The position numbers and the translations under genes were made by a program. 64,000 nucleotides of DNA from NCBI RefSeq assembly GCF_014201115.1, contig NZ_JACHDO010000001.1, positions 3,906,001 to 3,970,000 of the forward strand. The letters run 5' to 3'. Each line of letters begins with the position of its first letter. Positions within the stretch are counted from its first letter, which is position 1. Shown here in pieces: positions 34,947 to 43,509 of the stretch. Under the pieces are notes generated by a model. The model saw only the letters and a list, made by a program, of their open reading frames with translations. It was not told the DNA's origin and did no database searches. The DNA is from Nocardiopsis metallicus. GTDB lineage: Bacteria > Actinomycetota > Actinomycetes > Streptosporangiales > Streptosporangiaceae.

Positions 34947-35795
34947 ATGGGAGAATTCATCACCGTCCGGGAGCACCCCGAGGTCAGTCTGTTCTGCTCG
35001 TTCCTGGGACCCCCCGACGGCATACCGTTGTTGGTGGTCCACGGCGGGCCCGACTGGGACCACAGCTACCTGCGCCAACCCCTGGACCGGTTGGGCCGCC
35101 GCGTGATCCTGCCGGACCTGCGGGGGTGCGGGCGGTCGACCAGGGGCCTGGGGGCCGGCGGTTACTCCTTCCGGGCCGCCGCCGACGACCTGGTCATCCT
35201 GGCCGACCGGCTCGGCCTGGACCGGTTCGACCTGCTCGGGTTCTCCACCGGCGGGCAGATCGCCCAGCGCGTCCTGCTCTCCGCCCCGGACCGGGTGCGG
35301 CGGACGGCGATCGCGTCCAGCACCCTGTGGCCGGTCACCGACGCCGACTTCGGGCCCTGGCCCGAACGGGACGTCCTGCGCACGACCGAGGCCCGTGTGT
35401 GGGCCGAGTCCGCTCTGACCGGCCCCGACCTGGTCCGGGAGGCCGCCGTCGCGGGGGCTCCGGCCAGTGTCCGTGTCCCGGAGCGGCTGCCCGCCTACCT
35501 CGCCCTGCTCGACCGTGTCTCCTGGTCCGCCGAGTGGGTGCCCGGATTCCTCGCCGGAACACTGGACTCGCCCAGGCCGCCGGAGGGCCCCGAACGGTTG
35601 CGGGCGCTCGGCGCTCCCCTGCTGTTCCTGCACGGCAGGGAGGACATGACCTTCCCCGCCTCCTTCGCCGAGCGAGCGGCCGAGTTCCTGCCGACCGCCG
35701 AGGCGGTGGTGTTGGAGGGTGCCGGGCACATGGCGCACCTGGACCGGGCGGAGGCCTGGCTCGGCGCGCTGGACGCCTTCCTCTCCCGCCCCTGA
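34947..35795 (+). CDS. Alpha/beta hydrolase (proline iminopeptidase-like)
   Basis: 282 residues. VHGGPDWDHSYL is the oxyanion HGGP motif of the prolyl-aminopeptidase branch, and LGFSTGGQIAQR holds nucleophile Ser100. FLHGREDMTF supplies the acid and EGAGHMAHLDR the His. GWGxS of true iminopeptidases is replaced by GFSTG, so the substrate is open. It stands between two strong terminators and is therefore a single-gene unit. Confidence 0.88.
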   Translation: MGEFITVREHPEVSLFCSFLGPPDGIPLLVVHGGPDWDHSYLRQPLDRLGRRVILPDLRGCGRSTRGLGAGGYSFRAAADDLVILADRLGLDRFDLLGFSTGGQIAQRVLLSAPDRVRRTAIASSTLWPVTDADFGPWPERDVLRTTEARVWAESALTGPDLVREAAVAGAPASVRVPERLPAYLALLDRVSWSAEWVPGFLAGTLDSPRPPEGPERLRALGAPLLFLHGREDMTFPASFAERAAEFLPTAEAVVLEGAGHMAHLDRAEAWLGALDAFLSRP

Positions 35796-35825
35796 CCCCC
35801 GGCCTCCCCCCGCTGCGTACGCGCG

Positions 35826-35864
35826 AAGGTCCGGCCCCGGCGGATTCCGCCGGGGCCGGACCTT
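35826..35864. terminator. Strong bidirectional hairpin
   Basis: 19-bp perfect stem (AAGGTCCGGCCCCGGCGGA with its complement) with a one-base centre, between converging genes; A and T tails at the two sides fit termination both ways. Confidence 0.85.
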
Positions 35865-35923
35865 CTGCCGGGGGATAGGCCGAGAGCGCTCTGCGCACCG
35901 GTGAGCGCCCACCGCGCCCGCCG

Positions 35924-36757
35924 TTAGCCGGCGGTGGCGGGGATGACGCTGCCCTGGTACTCCTCCTCGATGAACTGGACCGTTTCCGGGGAGGTCAGCA
36001 GTTCGACGAGGGTGGCGATACGCGGGTCGTCGGTGTTGTCGGCGCGGGCGGCGAGGACGTTCACGTAGGGGTTGCCCTCGAACCCCTCGAGCAGGATCGA
36101 GTCCTCCTCGAAGTCCAGGCCCGCTTCCTGGGCGTAGTTGTTGTTGACGATCGCGGCGTCGACGTCGTCCAGGGAGCGGGGCAGCTGTGCCGCCTCCACC
36201 TGGCGGAACCGGAGGTCGAGCGGGTTCTCCTCGATGTCGTCAAGGCTGAAGGCGGACTCGTCGATCCCCTCGGCGAGGGTGATCAGGCCGCCCTCCTCCA
36301 GCAGGAGCAGCGCGCGGAACTCGTTGGTGGGGTCGTTGGGCAGGGCCACCTCGGCCCCCTCCTCTAGGTCGTCGGTGTCGTCGACGACGTTGGAGTACAG
36401 GCCGAGCGGAGGAAGGTAGATCTGCTCGACGGCGACGAGGTCGGTGCCGTTGCCCTCGTTGTACTCCAGCAGGAACGGTTCGTGCTGGTAGAGGTTGACG
36501 TCCAGCTGTCCCTCGGCGAGTGCGGCGTTGGGCGCGATGTAGTCGGAGTACTCGTGGATCTCCAGGTCGAGGCCGGCGTCGGCGGCCAGCTCGGCTTCGA
36601 TGAATTCGAGGATGTCGCCGGCGGGGACCGCGGTGGCGCCGACGACGAGGGTGTCCTCGCCGTTGGCCTCGGCCGAGGCGTTCTCGGAGGGGGCGCCGCA
36701 GGCGGTCGCCGCGAACAGGGCCAGGGCGGCGGGGACGGCGAGGGTGGCGCGGCGCAT
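35924..36757 (-). CDS. MetQ/NlpA-family methionine-binding lipoprotein
   Basis: 277 residues from an ATG with AAAGGA upstream. Signal peptide with lipobox (LFAATACGAP). NlpA fold blocks: VVGATAVPAGDILEFI, LEIHEYSDYIAPNAALAEGQ, DVNLYQHEPFLLEYN, VALPNDPTNEFRALLLL and AAIVNNNYAQEAGLDF. These normally deliver methionine to the MetNI transporter. No metN or metI is adjacent, and no S-box riboswitch pattern was found upstream, only an AT-richer promoter stretch near 36820-36855. Confidence 0.93.
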   Translation of the reverse strand: MRRATLAVPAALALFAATACGAPSENASAEANGEDTLVVGATAVPAGDILEFIEAELAADAGLDLEIHEYSDYIAPNAALAEGQLDVNLYQHEPFLLEYNEGNGTDLVAVEQIYLPPLGLYSNVVDDTDDLEEGAEVALPNDPTNEFRALLLLEEGGLITLAEGIDESAFSLDDIEENPLDLRFRQVEAAQLPRSLDDVDAAIVNNNYAQEAGLDFEEDSILLEGFEGNPYVNVLAARADNTDDPRIATLVELLTSPETVQFIEEEYQGSVIPATAG

Positions 36758-36910
36758 GAGGGTCCTTTGCGTACTGCGGACAGGCGGTTCCAGGAAACAC
36801 GGGCCGAACATCCCGAGTTTCCTATTTATCCGACCTTAAATCAGGTTTACCCTGGGCGCCCAGCGCCAGTGACCAAAGGCACACACCCTGACCAGCCTGA
36901 AAGGAACTGG

Positions 36911-37498
36911 TCAACCCTTGAAGGATCGCACATCCGGCAACCCGGTGTTCTTGCGGTCCGCATAGGACAGCGCGTCCGCGAACTTACCCATGGCCAGTGC
37001 CATACGCTCCACCACCGCCGGTTCGTCGTACTCCCCCGAAGCGTTGGTGCGGGCCCCGGCCCGGGAGACGACCACGCAGTCCACGAGCACCGCCCCGAGC
37101 AGGGTGAGGGTCGGCATCAGCGGGGTGTGGGCGCGCATCCCACCCGCCTGCCCCGGCGAAGCGCTCATCAGGACGGTGGGTTTGCCGACCAGGCCGCCCG
37201 AACCCACTAGCCAGTCGATCGCGTTCTTCGTGACTCCGGCGGGTCCGTGCGCGTACTCGGGGGTGGCGATCAGCGCTCCGTCGGCCTCGGACACCCGCGC
37301 ACGGAACTCACGCACCGCCTCGGGCCAGGCCTGTTCGTCGTTCTCCAGGTCCGGGTTGAACAGGGGCAGCCGCCCCGCCAGGTCCGCGCCCACCACGCGG
37401 AGCTCAGGCCGTACCCGCTCCGCCAGGCGCAACAGCGCGGCGTTGTAAGAACCCTGCCGCAGGCTTCCGCAGATCCCCAGAACCACTCGCTCAGCCAC
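36911..37498 (-). CDS. NADPH-dependent FMN reductase family protein
   Basis: 195 residues from a GTG (GAGGGG upstream). Flavodoxin-like fold: GICGSLRQGSYNAALL is the FMN phosphate loop, IATPEYAHGPAGVTKNAIDW the PEYxxxxPxxLKNxxDW flavin motif in slightly altered form. Such enzymes reduce flavins, quinones, azo dyes or chromate. The adjacent minus-strand flavin monooxygenase is 169 bases upstream and could use the reduced flavin or simply be a neighbour. Confidence 0.9.
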   Translation of the reverse strand: MAERVVLGICGSLRQGSYNAALLRLAERVRPELRVVGADLAGRLPLFNPDLENDEQAWPEAVREFRARVSEADGALIATPEYAHGPAGVTKNAIDWLVGSGGLVGKPTVLMSASPGQAGGMRAHTPLMPTLTLLGAVLVDCVVVSRAGARTNASGEYDEPAVVERMALAMGKFADALSYADRKNTGLPDVRSFKG

Positions 37499-37667
37499 TC
37501 TGCCCCTCACCCGGCCCTCGACCGCGCGCCACCCCGGCGCCCCGTCCAGCGTGGCAGCTCGTGGACGCCGATGGCATGGAGGAGAGGAGTGAAGAGCACT
37601 CCCCCATCCTTCACAGAGAGTTCTCCCACCCCCTGATGGGCGGCGCCATCGGCGACGCGCTCCCAGG

Positions 37668-38750
37668 TCAACGCGGCCGCCCCGCTCGAAGGTCCTCGAT
37701 GACTCGGGCGACCACGGCCTCGGCGGAGCGGCCCACACCGGCCAGGGTGTCGGACCCGAACCCGGTCCAGTCTCCGTAGCCGACCAGGTGCAGCCGGGGT
37801 TCCCGGACGCTGCGGTTCCCCTCGACCGGGATCCGGCCGTCCGCGTCGAACAGCTCCAGCGGGGCCAGGTGGTCCAGGGCAGGCCGGAACCCGGTACACC
37901 ACAGGACCGCGTCGGCCTCCAGTTCGCTGCCGTCGGCCCAGACCGCGCCGGTCCGGGTGAGCCGCTCGAACATCGGCCGCGCCACGAGGACGCCCCGGTC
38001 CCGCGCCCGGCGCACACTGGGCACCATGACGATGTCGCCCAGGCGAGCCGCGCCCCGGCCGGGTCCCGCGCCCCCGGCGTACCGGGCGGCCTCGTCGAAC
38101 AGCACGCGGCCGTCCACCTGGTCGGGCAGGAACCTGACCGGACGCCGGGCGACCCACGTGGTGTGCGCGACCTCTGCGAGGTCGGCGAGGAGCTGCGCCG
38201 CGGAGTTACCGCCGCCCACGACCACCACCCGGCGCCCGGCGAACTCCTCCGGGCCCCGGTAGTCGGCGGTGTGCAGCTGCCGGCCCTCGAAGAGGTCCCG
38301 GCCGGGGTGGTCGGGCGTGTGCGGCCGGCGCCAGGTCCCGGTCGCACTGACCACGTGCCGGGCACGCCAGGTGCCCGTGGAACCGACCACCTCCAGCGCC
38401 CCCTCCGCACGGCGCACCCCGGTAACGGTCACCGGGCGGCGTACGGGCAGTTCGTAGCGTCGCTCGTACGCGGCCAGATACTCGGCGACGTGCACCGCCG
38501 AAGGGAGTTCCTGTCCCGCTTCGGTCGGCATCCACGAGCCCGGCAGGGAGCTGTGCTCGGCCGGGGAGATCAGCCGCAGGGAGTCCCAGTAGCCGCTCCA
38601 GCTCCGGTCCCAGAAGCCGCCCGGCGCCCGCTGCCCGTCGAGGATGACGTAGTCGGCCCGCGCGCGGCTGAGGTGGTACCCGGTGGCCAGTCCCGCGGGA
38701 CCGCCTCCGATCACGACGACGTCGGACTCGGCGTCGGCGGGTGCGGCCAC
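37668..38750 (-). CDS. FAD-dependent NAD(P)H monooxygenase (FMO/CzcO-like)
   Basis: 360 residues from a GTG (GGGAGG upstream). Two Rossmann motifs: VVVIGGGPAGLATGYHL for FAD and VVVVGGGNSAAQLLADLA for NAD(P)H. The block GGFWDRSWSGYWDSLRLISP and LWCTGFRPALDHLAPL are typical of CzcO/YhhT-type flavoproteins. Possible roles are N- or S-oxidation, or thiol or metal-linked oxidation; not resolvable from sequence alone. Confidence 0.9.
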   Translation of the reverse strand: MAAPADAESDVVVIGGGPAGLATGYHLSRARADYVILDGQRAPGGFWDRSWSGYWDSLRLISPAEHSSLPGSWMPTEAGQELPSAVHVAEYLAAYERRYELPVRRPVTVTGVRRAEGALEVVGSTGTWRARHVVSATGTWRRPHTPDHPGRDLFEGRQLHTADYRGPEEFAGRRVVVVGGGNSAAQLLADLAEVAHTTWVARRPVRFLPDQVDGRVLFDEAARYAGGAGPGRGAARLGDIVMVPSVRRARDRGVLVARPMFERLTRTGAVWADGSELEADAVLWCTGFRPALDHLAPLELFDADGRIPVEGNRSVREPRLHLVGYGDWTGFGSDTLAGVGRSAEAVVARVIEDLRAGRPR

Positions 38751-38871
38751 GTGTCCTCCCGGATGGTGTGAGTCGACCGACGGCCACGCGACCGGAGTCG
38801 CGTCGGAGCCGGGTTCCCAGTGTCGGTGACACGGGTGGTCGCCTCGTCCGCGCCCCCGTGCTCTCGGGCGA

Positions 38872-39341
38872 TCAGCTCAGGAACATCTCCCCGACCACCT
38901 GGTCTCCCAGCACCTGGCCGGTCGGCCGGAAGCCGAGGCCCGTGTAGAAGCCCTCGGGGCCGTCTTCTCCAGGGACCCACAGAACGGTGAGCCGGTCCTG
39001 TCCGCGGCGGCGGGCCTCCGCGGCCACCGCTGCCACGGCGAACCTGCCGTAGCCCCGACCCTGGTGCCGCGCGGACACGTTCAGCCGCCAGATTCCACAA
39101 CGGAAGGCCTCCGTCTCAGCGGCGGGGTCGAAGCCTCCCATGACGAAGCCGACCACCTCATGACCGTTCGTGAACAGCCGGGGCCAGGCGATGTCCGGAC
39201 CGGCCGCGTAGGCCTCCGCCAGGGATCTCTCGACCGGGGCGACGAAGCGTTCCTGGTTCGGGTGGACGCGCAGTCCGCAGGCGGCGTGGACGTTGTCGGG
39301 GGTGATCCTCGCGAGGCGGGGACCGGGGGTGTGTTGGTCAT
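38872..39341 (-). pseudogene. GNAT acetyltransferase with a one-base frameshift near its start
   Basis: From ATG 39341 the frame reads MTNTPPVPA and then loses the family; shifting one base in the C-rich stretch near 39317-39330 gives RLARITPDNVHAACGLRVHP followed by a complete GNAT fold. The acetyl-CoA loop is RHQGRGYGRFAV (QGRGYG) and motif B DGPEGFYTGLGFRPTG. Total would be about 156 residues. The shift could be a true mutation or a base-call error in the C run. Downstream starts, such as GTG 39156, would give a truncated protein. Confidence 0.7.
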
Positions 39342-39392
39342 GGGCACGACCCTAGGACGGCTCGGCGCACGGAGAAGCCGCCGCGGAACGAA

Positions 39393-39420
39393 CGCCGTCG
39401 CGGCGCGCGCCGCGACGGCG
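39393..39420. terminator. 28-bp perfect palindrome, probable terminator
   Basis: CGCCGTCGCGGCGC followed directly by its complement; lies 47 bases past the stop of the SDR gene on the minus strand. Confidence 0.6.
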
Positions 39421-39467
39421 GCAGGCCGGGACCCGTCGCGGAGACGGACGGCGCCCCGCCTCGCGGG

Positions 39468-40193
39468 TCAGTGACCGGGAAGCGCCCCGCCGTTGACGCC
39501 CAGCACCTGACCGGTGGTCCAGGAGGCCTCGGGCGAGGCGAGGAACTCCACCACCGCGGCCACGTCGTCGGGGGTACCCGCCCGGCCGACCATGGTCTCG
39601 GCGGCGAGCGTGTCGTGCCTGCCCGAGCGGCCCTCCTTGGTGAAGAACTCGGTGTCCTGCACGTAGCCGGGGGTGAGGGTGTTGACGGTGATGCCGTCGG
39701 GGCCGCCCCGTTTGGCGAGGTCGATCCCCCAACCGCACAGTCCCGCCTTGGCCGCCGCGTAGGCGTCGCCGCCGCCCCGGTGCGCGGCGATGGAGCTGAT
39801 GTTGACGACCCTGCCGCCCGGGCGCCGGAAGGCGGGCCAGAGCGCCTGGGTCAGCATCATCGCGGACAGCAGGTTGGCGTCGATGGTGCGCCGGTAGATG
39901 TCGAAGGTGCCCTTGGTGTCGACCGGCGTCTCCTTGATGATCCCGCCCGCGTTGTTGACCAGGACGTCCACGGGTTCGGCCGAGAGCTGTTCGGCCGCGG
40001 CCAGGACGGCGTCCTCGTCGGTGAGGTCGACCGGCAGGGGGATGATCCGCGCCTGGGGGTTCTCCGCCGCGACCCGGTCGAGGACCTCCTTCCGGCGTCC
40101 GAGGACGTGGACCTCGTCCCCCGCCCTGGCGAGGCGTTCGGCGATCGCCCTGCCCATGCCCGTACCGCCGCCGGTCACGATGATTCTGCGCAT
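39468..40193 (-). CDS. Short-chain dehydrogenase/reductase
   Basis: 241 residues. Cofactor motif VTGGGTGMGRAIAERLA, structural NNAG (VLVNNAGGI), and the catalytic triad Ser in NISSIAAH with YAAAK (Tyr and Lys). LGRRKE after strand two, with basic residues, suggests NADP(H). Substrate unknown. Monocistronic. Confidence 0.93.
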   Translation of the reverse strand: MRRIIVTGGGTGMGRAIAERLARAGDEVHVLGRRKEVLDRVAAENPQARIIPLPVDLTDEDAVLAAAEQLSAEPVDVLVNNAGGIIKETPVDTKGTFDIYRRTIDANLLSAMMLTQALWPAFRRPGGRVVNISSIAAHRGGGDAYAAAKAGLCGWGIDLAKRGGPDGITVNTLTPGYVQDTEFFTKEGRSGRHDTLAAETMVGRAGTPDDVAAVVEFLASPEASWTTGQVLGVNGGALPGH

Positions 40194-40411
40194 GTGGTTC
40201 CTTCCCGCTGGGGTGGTCTCGCGAAAGAAACCACGCCCCGGCGAGGAGCACAATCGGTTTCGCGCCCCGCGCGGCTCCGGGAGGGGGCTCCCTCCTTCCA
40301 TGGGAACGAACGGTCGACACCCGGTGGACGCGACCAGAACCCGACCACTCCGAGGCGTAGCATTTCAACTACTTGCAGTGATCAACGTTGTCGACTCGAC
40401 CTGGAGCTCAC

Positions 40412-40831
40412 ATGAAGCCGCCCGTCAGACCGCACCAAATGGTCCTGCGCGCCGCCACCGGCGCCTTCGTCCTCAACTCAGGGCTGAGCAAACGCGGCGC
40501 TGACGAGGACACCGCGATGGGACTCCACCAGATGGCGGTCGGCACGTACCCGTTCCTGGACAAGCTCGACCCGGTCACCTTCACCCGGCTCCTGTCCGCC
40601 GGGGAGATCACCCTGGGCACCGCACTGCTGGTGCCGCTGGTGCCGAGCAAGCTCGCGGGGGCCGGGCTGAGCGCCTTCGCCGCCGGGCTGCTCGGCCTCT
40701 ACCTCCGCACCCCCGGGATGCGCAAACCCGGCAGCCTGGCCCCCACCGAGGAGGGCACGCCCCTGTCCAAGGACCTGTGGCTGCTGGGTGCCGGACTCTC
40801 GCTGGTCCTGGAGAAGCACGACCAGGACTGA
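40412..40831 (+). CDS. Small membrane protein (DoxX-like)
   Basis: 139 residues with a DoxX-like pattern: FVLNSGLSKRG, a Pro-Phe loop (TYPFLDKLDPVTFTRLLSAG), then two hydrophobic helices (EITLGTALLVPLVPSKLAGA and LSAFAAGLLGLYL) and a C-terminal helix WLLGAGLSLVLEKH. Membrane protein of unknown role. Confidence 0.7.
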   Translation: MKPPVRPHQMVLRAATGAFVLNSGLSKRGADEDTAMGLHQMAVGTYPFLDKLDPVTFTRLLSAGEITLGTALLVPLVPSKLAGAGLSAFAAGLLGLYLRTPGMRKPGSLAPTEEGTPLSKDLWLLGAGLSLVLEKHDQD

Positions 40832-41064
40832 CGTCCGACGGAAGCTCTCGAAGTGCCCGCTCACCTCAGGCGGGAGAACCCGACCGGCTCGAACCCCGCC
40901 CTGGCCGCCCGGACCGGACCCCACCGTCCAGGGCGGCCAGGATGCCTTCAGGGCGTCGTAGGGGCCTTGTCCGGACGAGCTTCCCGGCACGAAGTCGTTG
41001 AGCGGGGTTCAACTACTGTGGTGTGCGCTTCGGTCCCACCCGCCCCTGACTCGAAGGACGCCCC

Positions 41065-41880
41065 ATGGCCCCCTCCGCCCCCGCGCCCGGTCGCACCGCC
41101 CTGGTCACCGGAGCCTCCTCCGGGATCGGGGCGGCCGTCGCCGCCGCCCTGGTCGAGCGCGGTTACCGCGTCTTCGGCACCAGCCGGAACCCCGAGACCG
41201 TCAGCGCACGGGTGCCCGGGGTCGAGTACCTGGCCCTGGACCTGACCGACTACGACTCCGTGGCGGCCTGCGCCGAGGCCGCTGGCGAGGTGGACGTACT
41301 GGTCAACAACGCGGGTGAGAGCCAGAACGGGCCGGTCGAGGAACTGCCCATGGACGCCGTGGAACGGGTGTTCCGGCTGAACGTGTTCGGCGCGGTCCGG
41401 CTCACCCAGCTGCTTCTGCCGGGGATGCGGGCGCGCGGGTACGGGCGCGTGGTCATGGTGGGTTCGATGCTGGCGAGTTTCCCGCTGGCCTACCGGTCCT
41501 CGTACGTGGCGTCCAAGGCGGCGATGAAGGGGTTCTCCGACGCGGTTCGACGCGAGGTGTCGCCGTTCGGGGTGGGTGTGACCACGGTGGAACCGGGTTC
41601 GATCAACACCGGGATCAGTGAGCGCCGCACCCAGTACGTGGGAGAGCGCTCTGCGTTCCGGGAGGAGTACCAGACCATGGTGGACTCGCTCAACGCCAAC
41701 GAGGCCAAGGGGATCTCGGCGGAGCGGGTGGCGCGGACCGTGGTCGGCGCCATCGAGGCGAAGCGGCCGCATCCGCTGTACGCGGTGGGCAGCAACGCAC
41801 CGCTCGTGTTCGCGCTGCGCCGTCTGCTGCCCCGAGCCGCGATGCTGCGGATCGTGGCGCGCAAACACGGCCTCAGGTGA
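41065..41880 (+). CDS. Short-chain dehydrogenase (oxidoreductase/17-beta-HSD-like)
   Basis: 271 residues. VTGASSGIGAAVAAALVERG, then VFGTSRNPE (a Ser/Arg pair favouring NADP), NNAGESQNGPVEELP, GSMLASFPL and YVASKAAMKGF give the full SDR set; VEPGSINTGISERR is the PG motif. The longer C-terminal part (KRPHPLYAVGSNAPLVFALR) is typical of the classic SDRs related to retinol and steroid dehydrogenases. Contains one GAGAGCGCTCT palindrome at 41642. Confidence 0.92.
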   Translation: MAPSAPAPGRTALVTGASSGIGAAVAAALVERGYRVFGTSRNPETVSARVPGVEYLALDLTDYDSVAACAEAAGEVDVLVNNAGESQNGPVEELPMDAVERVFRLNVFGAVRLTQLLLPGMRARGYGRVVMVGSMLASFPLAYRSSYVASKAAMKGFSDAVRREVSPFGVGVTTVEPGSINTGISERRTQYVGERSAFREEYQTMVDSLNANEAKGISAERVARTVVGAIEAKRPHPLYAVGSNAPLVFALRRLLPRAAMLRIVARKHGLR

Positions 41881-42045
41881 CGCGGGGCGGATGCGGCGGC
41901 GCCTGCCACGCGAGCCCGGCTGAGCGCGCCGCCCGGCCGGACGCACCGCTCTACTGGGCAGAAGAGGCGAAGCGGGGCACAATCGGTGCACACGGGCCTC
42001 CCGCGCCCCCGGGCCCATAGCTCCGTCATCCACTCCGGGAGAACG

Positions 42046-42894
42046 ATGTTCACCTTCGACAGCAGCGACGGCCTCACCGTGCACGTCCACGAGTGGCAGC
42101 CGGACGGCCCGCCGCGCGGTGTGGTCCAGTTGGCCCACGGCATGGGCGAGCACGCCCAGCGCTACGCTCCCCTGGCACGGGCGCTCAACGAGCGCGGGTA
42201 CGCGGTCTACGCCAACGACCACCGGGGCCACGGGGCCACCATCCACGCCGAACCCGGCCAGTTGGGCGCGGACGGCTGGAACCTGCTGGTCGCCGACATG
42301 GCCGCGCTCTCCCGGATCCTGCGCGAGCGCCATCCCGGTCTGCCGCTGGTGCTCATCGGGCACAGCCTGGGTTCCTTCGCCACCCAGCAGTACCTGCTCG
42401 AACACGCCGACCTGCTCACCGGTGCGGCGCTCAGCGGTACCACCGCCGTGGACCTGTTCCTGGGTTCGGTCCCGCCCGGTACCAGTGACCTCAACGAGGT
42501 GTTCAACGCTCCCTTCCAGCCGGTCCGGACCACCGCGGACTGGCTCAGCCGGGACGAGGAGCAGGTGGACCTGTACGTCGCGGACCCCCTGTGCGGGTTC
42601 GCGCTCGACGAGGAGGCGCTGGTGGGGCTGGCCACAGCGGCCTTCGGACCGCTCACGGACCCGTCGGGGGCGCGCACGGACCTGCCCCTGTACGTACTGG
42701 TCGGGGAGCACGACCCGCTCAACCACCGGTTGGAGTTCAGCGACGCCCTGGTCGAGCGCTACCGCAAGGCGGGTGTCGCGGACCTCGTCTACCGCACCTA
42801 CCCGGGCGCCCGGCACGAGGTGCTCAACGAGACCAACCGGGCGCAGGTCATCGGCGACTTGGCGGAGTGGGTGGACCGGGTGTCCGGGAGCTGA
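42046..42894 (+). CDS. Alpha/beta hydrolase, monoacylglycerol lipase-like
   Basis: 282 residues. LAHGMGEHAQRYAPLARAL is the signature of the MGL/lysophospholipase group, YANDHRGHGAT follows, GHSLGSF carries nucleophile Ser107, LVGEHDPLN the Asp and GARHEVLNE the His. No signal peptide, so a cytoplasmic enzyme that probably releases fatty acids from monoacylglycerol or lysophospholipids. Confidence 0.92.
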   Translation: MFTFDSSDGLTVHVHEWQPDGPPRGVVQLAHGMGEHAQRYAPLARALNERGYAVYANDHRGHGATIHAEPGQLGADGWNLLVADMAALSRILRERHPGLPLVLIGHSLGSFATQQYLLEHADLLTGAALSGTTAVDLFLGSVPPGTSDLNEVFNAPFQPVRTTADWLSRDEEQVDLYVADPLCGFALDEEALVGLATAAFGPLTDPSGARTDLPLYVLVGEHDPLNHRLEFSDALVERYRKAGVADLVYRTYPGARHEVLNETNRAQVIGDLAEWVDRVSGS

Positions 42895-43005
42895 CCGCTG
42901 GCGGCCCCGGGGCGGCTCGTCCCCGACGGCCGGGGCCCGCGAGGGAGGCCGCCGACGGCGGGCGCATCGGCGGGGAGCCTGGTGCGGCCGGGCCGAACGG
43001 GTCCC

Positions 43006-43020
43006 TTAGGTTGGCCTTGG
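43006..43020 (+). promoter_or_regulatory. Possible iron-repressor half-site
   Basis: TTAGGTTGGCCTTGG matches the first half of the IdeR/DmdR consensus (TTAGGTTAGGCTAACCTAA) but the second half is poor. It lies 30 bases before the haem-monooxygenase-like gene. Confidence 0.35.
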
Positions 43021-43049
43021 CAGATGTGGATCCGACCGGAGGTACACGC

Positions 43050-43403
43050 GTGACCAGTGTCGTCAAGTTCAACGTCCTGACCGTCCCGGAAGGGGAGGGT
43101 TCCACTCTGGAGGAGCGTTTCGCCAAGCGCGCGGGGCTCGTGGAGAACCAGGAGGGGTTCGAGGAGTTCCAGCTTCTGCGCCCGGTCGAGGGTACCGACA
43201 AGTACCTGGTGTACACCCGCTGGCGGTCCGAGGAGGACTTCCAGAACTGGGTGAGCGGGCAGGCCTTCAAGAAGGGTCACGCCCAGGCAGCGGCCGACGC
43301 CAGGAAGGACGGCCACGCCCACGGCGGGCACGGCGGTCCGGCGGCGACCAACAGTGAGATCTGGGGCTTCGAGGTCGTCCAGCACGTCACCGCCAAGGGC
43401 TGA
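43050..43403 (+). CDS. MhuD/IsdG-like haem-degrading monooxygenase
   Basis: 117 residues from a GTG with CGGAGG upstream. It is an ABM-fold dimer: VVKFNVLTVPEG, RFAKRAGLVENQEGFEEFQL, LLRPVEGTDKYLVYTRWRSE and FQNWVSGQAFKKGHAQ align well with M. tuberculosis MhuD, including the Asn in VEN and the Trp and His that line the haem pocket. The inserted HAHGGHGG segment is extra and could bind metal. Haem breakdown would release iron, in line with the partial iron box upstream. Confidence 0.85.
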   Translation: MTSVVKFNVLTVPEGEGSTLEERFAKRAGLVENQEGFEEFQLLRPVEGTDKYLVYTRWRSEEDFQNWVSGQAFKKGHAQAAADARKDGHAHGGHGGPAATNSEIWGFEVVQHVTAKG

Positions 43404-43509
43404 CCCCTGTTTCCTCCGCGCGGTCGGCGGGTCACGGGGACCCGTCGGCGGCGCGGGCGTCATCGGCGGGCCTCGTCCCGGACTCGTTTGCGGCCCGCCC
43501 TTCGCGTCC

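Noticed and set aside
36758..36910. SAM (S-box) riboswitch before metQ
   Set aside because: No core S-box motifs could be found on the minus strand.
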